Shown: positions 1 to 10,000 of the stretch, piece after piece
Layout: each line of letters begins with the position of its first letter
Position numbering within the stretch: the stretch's first letter is position 1
Source of the DNA: Astropecten irregularis
Lineage: Eukaryota > Echinodermata > Asteroidea > Paxillosida > Astropectinidae
Length of the DNA: 64,000 bases
Direction: 5' to 3'
Assembly: GCA_963971285.1 (NCBI GenBank)
Contig: OZ020250.1
Location: forward strand, 17,884,783-17,948,782
The notes under the pieces: generated by a model
What the model saw: only the letters and a program-made list of their open reading frames with translations
What the model was told of the DNA's origin: nothing
Database searches by the model: none
Made by a program: the position numbers and the translations under genes

Positions 1-149
1 GAATGAATGAATGAATGAATGATTCAGGGCAAGCTTTTGCTTAATAGTTCTTGCACCAATGCACTGTTCATATAATGGATAAGAATGGCACAAAGGAACC
101 AGTCCATTCCAGAGATGGGCATCACTAATAAGCAACAGCTTGCCCCAAA

Positions 150-488
150 TCAAATGTGCACTAGCAACAGAGTCTTTTAGTCTGGGAAAAACAAACTGGG
201 ATGTTTATGTAAAATGATAGAAGTCTGTGTACCAGATGCTATTCAGCATGTTCAGATGTATAACTTGCAAATGGCTTATGGACATCGTTCCTTCATGCAT
301 GCATCATCATCGCTTTGGAACTCTCTCCCACACCATATTAGAACTGTCGATGCCGAAAATGAATTTAAAACTCTGCTTAAAACTTACCTGTTCCATTAAT
401 TGCTTTTAATTGTTTTTCCTGTAAAGTGTATCGAGACCTTGGTGTGATGCGCTATATAAAAACTGTGTTATTATTATTATTATTATTA
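150..488 (+). mobile_element. 3' end of an L2/CR1-type LINE (truncated)
   Basis: The 61-aa frame at 214-399 contains YGHRSFMHASSSLWNSLPHH and ends FKTLLKTYLFH, the usual C-terminal end of reverse-transcriptase ORFs in this group (AAPRLWNSLP, FKSKLKTYLF). A short 3' UTR with GCGCTATATAAAA and a (TTA)n tail follows. The 5' part of the element is missing. Confidence 0.75.
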
Positions 489-712
489 CTCTAAAAAACA
501 TGTGCCCAGCGTGGACGGTGGAATGCGACAGATTCACAAGATAATGGCTGTGGCTGCCCTGGCAAGATTCATTTCTCTGCCCAAGAGCTACACTGGCATC
601 ATGCAAAACCAAGGGTAGAGGATTTCATTCTAAAGGGGCAGAACAAATTTCCTTTCTAAATGACATTTTTATGAAATAAATTAACTGCCTATAGCAGTGT
701 CTCAAAGAGCAC

Positions 713-815
713 CGTGGCAATGACTAGGGACACTAGGACAATGATGATGGGCATAGAGGCAATGGCCAGGGGGTACTTTAGAAGGCAATGACCAGGGACA
801 ACAATGCAACTACCT
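713..815 (-). repeat. Degenerate copy of the 24-bp minisatellite motif
   Basis: GGCAATGACCAGGG-type units, the reverse complement of the CCCCTGGTCATT units at 25.76 and 28.09 kb. Confidence 0.5.
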
Positions 816-831
816 CCACTGTAAGAGAAGG

Positions 832-990
832 TAGGTTTGCGGTGACACCATGTTATCTCTTCTGTGAGAGTGTGTGGTTCTGAGAAGAACCGATGGTATT
901 ATCTCGACGTTCTGAACAGTGAGCTCTGTTCGTAGAGTGATGAGTCACTCTCCTGAGGATGTTGTTGATGACTTGTACTTTCTTCCAGTA
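832..990. repeat. Dispersed repeat with central hairpin
   Basis: Shares ACACCATG at one end and a central inverted segment around paired GGTTCT/AGAACC with related copies near 19.37, 28.62, 39.30 and 40.92 kb. Those carry variants such as GGCTCTTTTCAGAGCC and CGAAACGT. Confidence 0.45.
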
Positions 991-1039
991 TAAACAAACA
1001 TTAACCTTCACAACAACCTCTTGCTCTTGCTGAACTTAC

Positions 1040-1287
1040 CAGGCTTGGCGGCAGGTACGTTGCTGATGGTGTGGGCCTTCTTACGGGCAAACTTCTCCCT
1101 CTCCTTACTCCTTGTCCGTTCCTTCTTGGCCTCTCGCTCCTTGCTCTTGCTCCGCTTCTTCTCCGCCTTGATCAGGTCTTTCTCCTTCTGCTTCTCATCT
1201 GGAGCCGAGGGCTCCTTCTCCTTGTGCTTCTCTTTGGGGGCTTTGGTCTTCCGGGAGCGGAAGATGATGCTCCGTTTCTTCTTACCC
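1040..1287 (-). CDS. RALBP1: RALBP1-like coding exon 3
   Basis: The exon lies between acceptor tttacag and donor gtaagt. It encodes GKKKRSIIFRSRK and then about 70 residues of Lys/Glu/Arg-rich sequence with KEKHKEKE-type units, like the charged N-terminal region of RALBP1. The plus-strand open frames here are shadows of this exon. Confidence 0.65.
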
Positions 1288-4200
1288 CTGTAAAAATGAT
1301 GAGCAAGTCTTGCTTTATTCAGAAGTACTGGCATGACTGCCGATTCCCAAATACAGTAGAACACTGGCCACTGTTTTCAATTTCAGCCTTTGTTTTTATG
1401 AATTCCTGGATAAATACACCATTTGAACCATCATATCCTGAAAATTATACATGTACGTAAATCTGTGAACATGTCTATTTGGGTATGTTACATACCAATC
1501 CTGTACTGTAGTGTACCATTAACACAGAGCTTGAAATATTGCATTGATACACACAGTCATCTTAATAACTCACTTATCATCCTCATCCTCAGAGTGGGGC
1601 TCCATCGGTTCAAATGTCTTATAGCCTCGCTCCTTGTCCTTCTTCTTGTCTTTTTTCTTGTCTTTGCTCTTAAAGAGCTCCCTGTCACTGCACTCAGAAT
1701 CTGCAAAACAAAAGGCAAAAGACAAATAACTAATGTAGATCAGTAAAGCTCCAATTTTACGATCAATCAATCAAGAGATAGACTGTAGAGATAGAGGAGA
1801 AGAGATATTACATGTATTATGACCACTGCAAGCACTGTATTAACCCTAACCCTCTGCAACTTACCACACTAGACAAGAGCTGCTTACCACACATTACCAC
1901 AGTCTCCACTGTGGGACTGGGTCATAAACCATGAACTACAGAATGTATAGCACACAAACCACACTGTGGTGTATTGTGATATTCAGGATACAAGCTTAGC
2001 ACAGGAAAAACCATGTGTTGTAAACTGTGGTATGCTGGTGGGTCAATAAAAGTGCAAATATTATTTCAAAATGTCTAGATATGAAATCTCATGGTTAATC
2101 TTAACCAATGCCCACTCCCACAAAAGAAAATGACAAAAGAAACACAAAATATGAAGAAAGAAATTTAATTGAAAAAAAAAAACCATCCACCTTGGCCACT
2201 ATTTAATGAAGCTGCTTACCGCAGAACTCTGCGCAAATGCAAATCATACGTGTATACATGTACATGTATTCTTCACTTTAACTAACTTTAAGGGTAAGCA
2301 GAAAGCACTGTGTTTCTATACTAGCCGCTAAGCAATGGACCCATTTAAAAAAACTTGCACAGCAGCATTGTTATGGATAAAAATACATGTAAACATTAAA
2401 CAATCAGTTGATTGATCAAAAACGCCATGTACAGTTATTATTAGTAAGTGAAAGTAAAACTTTTTTTACGTGTACTTTTACACCAATATGCATTTTGAAA
2501 AAATTACTACGTGTAGGCTCTATGAGTGCAAACAACTGAACAAATACACACATGTACCAATCCAGTAAAAACCTCCTCCAACTTTTTACACATACTGTAT
2601 GTGATGTCAGAATACAAATCACTAACTGGTGAATATCAGCTTAAACAACTCAAAGTTAAGATTAATAATCTCAGTGTTTTGTGAAATCCACTCCTGGTTC
2701 ATCACCATTTCAGAAACTAAATTGAGGCTACATGTACATTGTTAACTGGTTAATAGAAAATAACACACATAGTGCTGATATATTAATAAAAAGTTCTGCT
2801 GGCACCATCAACATACATGTACATCATAGTCCACTTTCACCAACTTGTACATGTATGGAAGAATGAATGGCAATCATCAAATAGCGCTCCGCACTAAAGA
2901 CGTCACAAAATCCACGGATGTCAGACAAACATTGTCTAACACACGTAGTGTATAATTATATGCACATGCACACATGCTTGCAATGTTTGTCTGAGATCGG
3001 GTGCTATTTTTAGCGCAAGTGCGGAACGCTGTTGCTTCTTGTAAACTGCTAAAAAACAGAACTTACTAATATATGTGAGCACAGTCAGATGAAGAGAAGA
3101 TTAGAGTTTTCTAATGAACGTGATTTGAAGATGAGCACTTCTAGCAATTAACAGATAGCTGGATCCTACATGTATTCGACAATGCTTGTTGTTTTACAAT
3201 CCTTGGTCTTTTTTTTGAAACCCTTGCTATATTTTTGAAATTCTGTTCCATCTGCAGTTGATGAAAATGCATTGAAAATCAAACATCTGAACCCAATGTC
3301 AGACAGAGTTAGCCATTATTTGGAAAGTACATGTACGGTAGGCCCTATTATGCATTTACAGATTTAGCTTAAAAAGCATGCTGACTGCAAAATTTAAATG
3401 GTATCAACTATCAAGTATCAGAATCTTGCAATAAAAAATCATGGCACATGCGTTTGTTAAAAAAAAAACAGAAGAAAAAGTGATAAAAGTGATCCCACAC
3501 ATGCGTACCCATGGTAACTTTAATAAATTCTTTTAATATTCAAAAGTGAACAAAGAAAATTGACTGGGGGAGGATTCAAACCAGCGATCTCCAGAATGCT
3601 TATTCAGCTCAAGGGAAACCACCGCTGGTTCGAATCCCGCTCCAGTCAATTGTCTTTTTTCACTTTTCAATGACTTAAGTTAAAATAAGACCAGTCAGTT
3701 TCCCCCTTTGGTTGTTTGAACAGTTTAATTATGTTAAGTCAGAAAGTCAGAGATCGTCATCCCAGAAGAAGTGGGAGATAACAATTTGTATTTTTCCATC
3801 ACCTGCATTTTAAGCAATTAATTAATGCAAGAGACAGAGACAAAATGACAGAGTAGTAAATTATGTAGAAAAGAACAGTGAGATAAGATTTGCCAAATTG
3901 CCAAACTGTACCTTCTTACTACATGTATGACTGATAGAACCTCAGTAAACCTGTCAGGGATGGGAAAAAATAATTCATGATACACAAGTAGGTACATGCA
4001 CATGCACTGATCATGCTGATACAATTTACAAACTTACAAAGAAATCTCACAATTGTGACATTTTCATGCAAATTGCAATTTTCTAAGGGAAACTAAACAA
4101 TTTTAGAGTTGCGCAGTTACTAGTTAGTGCATGGATATGGAATTGAGGGCTGGAGGTAAGTAGAAATAAAATATTTCCATGTGTAACAGTCGTCATGCAA

Positions 4201-4975
4201 CATCAAAAAACATTCAAGTATGATCTGGTTGGGGCTACTTAAAATGCAATCAGTGTAAATTACTGGTTAAACTTGCAAGTAAACACCGATTTGCTGTTCA
4301 AAAATATAGGTCTAGGATAGACCAAGTAACTTGGGCGGTGAACTCCCTTTTTTAATTTTGAGGTTCTAGACCGACCGTCAACGTTCTGGAAATTTGTACC
4401 GATGTGGCGGACTGAAGGAATATCAGCCGAGCGCAGGACTAGAACTACCGTAACCCGACTTGAGTCAAGTCTACATACTTAGGTTTCTCTAGTCTACTGA
4501 AATGGTCAGATATCTAGCTTGAAAGCTTCTATCATGGTCTTCAGTTCAGTATCTTCCTAACATGTTTTCTGACTATGAATACCAAAGTATCTTTTCTTCC
4601 ACAGGCATGTTGCCATTCTATCCTTAAAATAAAAAATTAAAATTAAAACCTCCCTCCCTACCTAGAAAATTTGGAAGAGTGGCCTAATTTAAAATAATTT
4701 ATTTTCAGAGTAAGTTTACAATTTACAGGTCTATCAGGATCGTTTACTTTCCTTATTATTTTTACAAAAAATAACGACCCTGAGGCTGATGACTGTCATT
4801 GCATTTGTGTCAATAGACGTAGACAAATGCACAGTCAATTGGTTGCTTCAACATCATAACAAAAAACATGTTCAATTTTCAAATGCATACCTTGGCTAAA
4901 CTCGTTTTCGTCCTGCATGGTACCCGACAAACCTGGGAAACTTCCTTCATTGGCTTGCTCCGGATCAAAACTCAT
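1040..4975 (-). CDS. RALBP1: RALBP1-like gene, N-terminal coding part (partial, 3 exons)
   Basis: Coding exons in transcript order: 4891-4975, 1574-1700, 1040-1287. The splice phases agree (one base left after exon 1, two after exon 2, one after exon 3), giving 153 complete codons before the gene runs off the left edge. The protein starts MSFDPEQANEGSFPGLSG, continues through a Lys/Asp run, then GYKTFEPMEPHSEDED, then a long Lys/Glu/Arg-rich stretch. From memory, human RALBP1 has the same order: a short FPGL motif, an acidic SDDEKD patch, a lysine run, GYAAFQ followed by acidic residues, then repeated KEEKHKE units. RALBP1 is a Ral effector with a RhoGAP domain that works in endocytosis and links to Rac/Cdc42. 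The RhoGAP and Ral-binding parts should lie left of base 1. The similarity is partly low-complexity, so the name is probable rather than certain; other basic RhoGAP-like or nuclear proteins are possible. Confidence 0.62.
1574..1700 (-). CDS. RALBP1: RALBP1-like coding exon 2
   Basis: The acceptor is a tttgcag-type site and the donor is gtgagt. The exon encodes an acidic/serine start, a Lys-Asp repeat run, then GYKTFEPMEPHSEDEDD. The 2-in, 2-out phases match both neighbours. Confidence 0.65.
1885..2035. repeat. Dispersed repeat, copy 1
   Basis: TACCACA/TGTGGTA ends and internal AGCACAGGAAAAACC are shared with 14630-14790. Confidence 0.5.
2880..3037. mobile_element. MITE-like element
   Basis: Imperfect terminal inverted repeats (AATAGCGCTCCGCAC against the reverse of GTGCGGAACGCTGTT), with internal CAGACAAACATTG and its reverse complement. 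Confidence 0.55.
3538..3672. mobile_element. Foldback of a tRNA-derived SINE 3' half
   Basis: The left arm TTGACTGGGGGAGGATTC and the right arm GAATCCCGCTCCAGTCAA are reverse complements and include the B-box-like GGTTCGAATCC. There is no complete A-box. Confidence 0.7.
4891..4975 (-). CDS. RALBP1: RALBP1-like coding exon 1
   Basis: ATG at 4975 opens MSFDPEQANEGSFPGLSG and the exon ends at a GT donor (gtatgc) with one base over. The CpG-rich promoter lies about 350 bp upstream and no other in-frame start fits. Confidence 0.65.
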
Positions 4976-5450
4976 TGTTCTCAAGTCAAGTCAGGGTCAT
5001 CAGTTTATGTATTTTAATAAATGAATAAACGAGTGCACAAAAATCTGCGTAGAGCCTACGCGACGGCATACGGCGCACTGACCATCCTGACGTTAGTTGT
5101 CGTACGTAAACTCATTAACGTTACGCGAAAATAAACGCGCGTCTAACTCAAGTACAACCTACAATCGGCTAGGCCGATTGGATCAAAAATTGATCAAATT
5201 ATTTGGTCTTTCAGTGGGGTTTAATTTCCGCGAGACCTTAAAAACTCTGGCTTCAATAGGTAGTATTTTCAGGAACATTTATTTGGCGTAATTTTAATGC
5301 AAGGTTCAAGCGCGACTAATGGGCGTCGCCATCTTATTTTACCGTTGAACTCTGGGAAAAAACACGGAATTGTGGGAGGAAGTTATTCAAAATGGCGCGC
5401 GGAACAGACGTGAATGTTTGTTGATGCACTTGCAGCAGTATGGTAAATCA
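4976..5450. promoter_or_regulatory. Probable bidirectional CpG-rich promoter between the RALBP1-like and CEP152 genes
   Basis: The stretch is rich in CpG (repeated acgcg, gcgcg, cgacg) in a CpG-poor surrounding. Two YY1-type motifs face away from each other: AAGATGGCGAC on the minus strand (5325-5335) and AAAATGGCGCG on the plus strand (from about 5389). In animal promoters this motif usually sits just downstream of the start site in the direction of transcription, so the spacing suggests two divergent starts within about 60 bp. There is no TATA box at either. Start sites are inferred. Confidence 0.55.
5385..5442 (+). other. CEP152: Candidate noncoding first exon of CEP152
   Basis: The stretch begins near the plus-strand YY1-type motif and ends at a plausible donor (GTATG, then gtaaat). 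It could join an acceptor (ctccgacag) at 6979, 24 bases before the CEP152 start codon. The exon is inferred; no transcript is available. Confidence 0.35.
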
Positions 5451-5892
5451 GTCATTGTTTTTGTTGGCTTAAATTCATTGTTTTTTGGTTTTGTTTGTGT
5501 TTTCTTGTATAACTAGTTCTTGAATTTGAGTAAGTGTGCTTTAGTCCACAAGGTTTTTTGCAGACCCCCATTATTTCCGCCCTCAAAAAGCAAAGCCCCT
5601 GGGCCCTGCACACACACTACACATCACAGTGCATGCCCTCCACAAATTTAACCTTGTCTTTGCTTTGGATTTACAACTGGTATTTTTGTAAAGTGTAAAC
5701 AACAATAAACTCAATCTGAGGCTTGACTAGGCATGCTAGGCCTAGCCTCCCTAATACTAGGCTGACATGGCTGAGTAATAAGTCACTTGGTTTCTGACAC
5801 TGACTGTCATGACTGTCTGAATTGTCACTGTCACCATGACCATGATGGACAGATAGACAGCATGGAAGGACCTTCCTATTAGTTGCGATGAT

Positions 5893-5946
5893 CGTAACCC
5901 TAGGTCTGACATGGGGACTGGACCCCATGTCAGACCTAGGGTTACG
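5893..5946. repeat. Perfect 24-bp inverted repeat with a 6-base loop
   Basis: The arm CCCTAGGTCTGACATGGGG is mirrored exactly after the loop ACTGGA. A third copy of part of the arm follows at 5953-5967. Confidence 0.85.
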
Positions 5947-5964
5947 ATATATCCCCATGTCAGA

Positions 5965-6368
5965 CCTCATTGAATAAGGCCATAAAAAAAAAAATTGTTG
6001 TATTGGCGTAACCCGCCCGACCTAAAAATATGCCCCGACCGTAAACATTTTATTTTTTAAACCAAAAAAAACAAATAATAATAAATAAATACCGGTAATA
6101 AAAAATCTGGGAAAAAAAAAAATCAAAAAAAAATTCGCAAATTTCTATGCAGATTAAAAGCTTAAAAGGAGCAAAAGATGGAAACCAGACTGGTTAAAGT
6201 TGTTATGTCATTTTTTGTCTTTATTTGACAGTCAAATACTGTGATATACAGGGGAAAAAGCATTTAATACCCCAGGAAAAATTAAAAAAAAAAAAAAAAA
6301 TCCGCCCGCCCTACCCTATTTTCCAAAGCTCTGTTACACCAATACAACAATTTTTTTTTTATGGCCTA
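5965..6368. mobile_element. MITE with about 35-bp terminal inverted repeats
   Basis: It begins AGGCCATAAAAAAA and TTGTTGTATTGG and ends with the reverse complements CCAATACAACAA and TTTTATGGCCT. The interior is A/T-homopolymer-rich with two CCGCCC motifs. Confidence 0.75.
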
Positions 6369-7002
6369 AGTTAGAACACCATGCATGCTTAGGTTTAAAA
6401 TTATAGCTTTCTTTGATACTTGAGTCTTGAACGTAGACATGTTTACTGTCATGGCAAGTTACATCACTATTGAATAATTTTAGTATTTACATATACTTAC
6501 GGAATGTCTTTTGTGTTCCTTCATCTGCCTCCCGTGTTTCTTGGTTACCTGGGTATCAAAAACCATGACAACAAAAGTTTTATTATCTGCAGTAAAGACT
6601 AAAAGTTTACAATAACTCTTGCTGCACTTTACATCATGGAGCTACATGTGCAGTATTGTACAAGTCAATAGGGTTTAACTTGTGCAGGTGTATAGAACTT
6701 TGTTGTCATATTTACATAATCATTTTGTAGACAAAATTTGGGGCAATTGTGTAGTTTAGGGCACCTATTTATATAAGGGCCTATAACTTAGTAAGGAAAT
6801 TCATTAAAAAAACAACATGTTGGTGATGATGTCCTCTTGGATATTTAAGCAAGTTTAAACGGTAACGAAGATCACGCGTCTACATTTGGAGGAGCATTAA
6901 AAGCATTCTCTACCATTAGTTTCCTCTATATACGGTAGAACATTTAAACATTCTCTCTGTTGTGTTACTTCTCCGACAGGTAAAATGCAATAAGCGGCAA
7001 AC

Positions 7003-7098
7003 ATGAATCCCGGAACCAGTCTACACTTTGACGGACAGGCTCTTGAGGAGCAACAGGAGGCGGAGCTTAAGCAGGAGGACCTCCGAAGAGAGCAGGAG
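7003..7098 (+). CDS. CEP152: CEP152 coding exon 1
   Basis: Residues 1-32, starting MNPGTSLHFDG and ending in an acidic Glu/Gln stretch. The donor gtgaga is in phase 0. The start is chosen because it is the first ATG in frame after the candidate acceptor at 6979 and the joined protein aligns with the acidic CEP152 N-terminus. Confidence 0.85.
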
Positions 7099-10000
7099 GT
7101 GAGAAGCTTTCCAGAGACAATTCTCAGGCCTAACCTTTACCATCCTGAACTCAACTAAAAACCCATATGTTTCGTGGATGAAGCTTTGACTAGCTTAAGG
7201 CCTTTTTCCCCACTACAGGCGCTCATCCCCAGGGCAAACTCAGACCAGAGCCGTCCCAGGGTGAAAAATTTCAACCCTGGTCACGAGAATGGTTGAACTC
7301 ACCCCGGAGAAAGGGCAATTTCGGGGCTGGCTTTGGGGTGATGGAGGGGTGAACATTTCAAGTGGGAATCGTGGCTTATTTTCACCCCTGCATCGCCGCC
7401 CCGGGGCCACCCCCGAGATTGGTCAAGTGGGGAAAAGCCTTTAGAGAGGTCTGTTTTGCACTATACTTTCTAATTTCCTTTTTTACTTATTTTTTCCTTT
7501 TGACATGGTAATTTCCAAGATGCCTATTTTTTTATTATTCATCACTCCATCCATCTCTGCACAGATTGCATACATGTACATGTACATGTGTATGAATATA
7601 TACATGTATGTATGCAATGTCAATCTCGCATGGAGCTTGTACTGTATGAACTGGAATCCTAAGATCTGGTATAGCGCCCTCTTGTGACTGATTTAGCTCT
7701 TTGGTTTGAAAAACATCAGCAGTGGCTTTTAAGCAAGCCTCAAATTTAACTTTCCCCTACCGGTACTCACTACTCAGCACCTACCGACTGATGTATACCT
7801 ACTTAATCCACTTTCTGAAAGCTCTATATTTATTATGAAGCGACTCCAGGAAATGAAAGTTCTTAGCTGGCTGGATGGGTGGATTACATTTCAAAATTTC
7901 ATTTTCTTTTATCAAACTTCACTTTTTAAACTTCCTCAAAAACTTTTGAGCCCAGGGTGTCAGATGTGTACAGTAACATACACTGATATTAATACTATAC
8001 ACATAATATACAAATTTCCTTTAGATCCCAATCAAAGTCAGTTCAGAACTTGAGATCTACATGTACATTAGACATTGTAAAAGGGCTGTAAGTTTACAAA
8101 TAATTTTGTAACCGGTTACACGTCTGTTTTTCGGTTACGGTTAAGATTACCCATACATGTATAACAAAGAAAAACAAAGAAATACATGTAGTAAGTTTGG
8201 GTCTTTTAGGAACTTGGTTGACAACATTCGTTTGTCACAACATTTGGCAGTGCTAGACATACATAGCAAAATGTTTTGCCTTTGCTTTGCCTGCTGGTCC
8301 AATTTTCAAAAGATCATTGACATTTTTTTCTTTGTGAACTCTAGATGTGTCTATGTTTCAAAAAGAAGAGGCCATTTAAAAGATTATTTTTTGATTAACC
8401 TAACTGGGAAACTGTACCCGGGTACCCTTTGAACGGTCGGTTAATCGGATACAAACTGCAGCCTTACATTGTAAGCGTGTTGCACTATTATAACAAAATA
8501 AATGACAAGGAAAATTTAGGTTTTATCTTTGCCATTGCCAAGGGGACAAAGAAAGTTGACTGAAGTTGAAATTTGGGTCTCTGGCATTTTGCTGCGCTGG
8601 CACTCTACCAAAATGACCAACTGAGAGCCCTTACATGTAATTCCAGCCCTATCTTGGCAATGTTCCCAGTAACTCCCAAATAATTGTCAATCTTCTTTTG
8701 TTGGCTTGTTTTATTCAGAAGCCACAAAACCACAAACATTTTGCCCTATCCCAAGGATCAATAAAACTAAAAGCAAAGAGAGGTTTCAGCATACCAGGCC
8801 ATGTACATGTTTGTTATGGCATTTCCCTTATTAATCCTTCCTTAAACATGGGTTTTATTTGGTTTTAATTTCATATTTTGAGTGGTTTTTACCTCGTTTA
8901 GTCAAAATTCAACATCAAACCCTGCAAAATGGTACAATATACTGCCTATTCATTGTACAGTGTACGTGTCGTGTGTACATTCATAGTTCTCAATCCACTG
9001 AAGTCTCAATTTGCAGTTTAATTATAATGGTCATTATAGGTGTTATCTTCCTTTGTACAAATTATTTCCTGCAAAGAGTAAACCTCATGTTGTTATAGTG
9101 TATACATACGTGACAAAGAGCTTGTAATCGAAGCCTTTCACGTCACTGTTCATTTGAATATTTCTCAAGTATATTTCTCATAACATAAAGATTTCTTTAA
9201 AATGTTTTGAAAGTTCTGCAAACATTTCTTAGAAAACATGTCCCCCTGGAAGATATCGGTTGGTACTCAAAAGTCCTGTCAATCAAATCACTACTTGGAT
9301 CGCTATAAAGGTAAAAAGCATATCATTCAAGTATCTGTGACTGTTTCATTTTGCACAACGTGGTAATATTGGATGCAACTGGTATTAAAGAAGAGCCCAA
9401 CAGTCCAAGAGACCAAGATACAATGAGTTGTTGACATGTGCTCCTGTGATGAATGGCCCCCCATGACGTGTACCTTCCATTAAAAACTTTGGCCAGTTTC
9501 ACACATAAAATTGAGACACAGTGGGGAGCCCTTATGTAAACAGATTGACCAGTAGCCTGGTGAGATAATCCCTTAAATAAACAATCTTCTCTTTGGCCAA
9601 GCAAGTGGACTTCACAGTTGACTAGCACTGGAACTACTTTTACCCATTGGTCATCAGATCATGTAGGTAATGCTGTTATGTATAGTAATGTCATGTTCTA
9701 CTGCTCGGCTTCAGCTGTGGGTCCGGAGTGCAAAACGAAAAACAGGGAGTGCTTGTTGCAAAGCACACAACACGAGCGAGCATTTCTCGAACTTTGAAAA
9801 ATAAAGTCAGAGAAAATTTTGAATCTATTTTGAATTGCATTCCAATACAAGACAAATCAAGTCCACTAAATTTCCTCAGACCTTTTAGAGCTAAGGTTGT
9901 GAACATTTTAATAAGACTAAACAAAACCTACAAATAATTGATCAGTACCTACTATTCCTCATCCTTACATTTGTCAGTTGTTGAACTGGGAGGTTTTAAT

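Larger units (their letters stand above)
1701..4890 (-). other. Intron 1 of the RALBP1-like gene
   Basis: About 3.2 kb without supportable genes. It holds a Ter-inverted element at 2880-3037, a SINE foldback at 3538-3672, a CCACAC-rich repeat at 1885-2035 related to 14630-14790, and short TACATGTA clusters. The rest shows nothing I can name. Confidence 0.6.

Noticed and set aside
214-399. Independent small host gene
   Set aside because: The peptide is the conserved C-terminal end of LINE reverse-transcriptase ORFs and is followed by a LINE-type 3' tail.
1021-1460. Plus-strand hydrophobic Leu-rich frames
   Set aside because: Reverse-strand shadows of the Lys/Glu-rich RALBP1-like exon 3.
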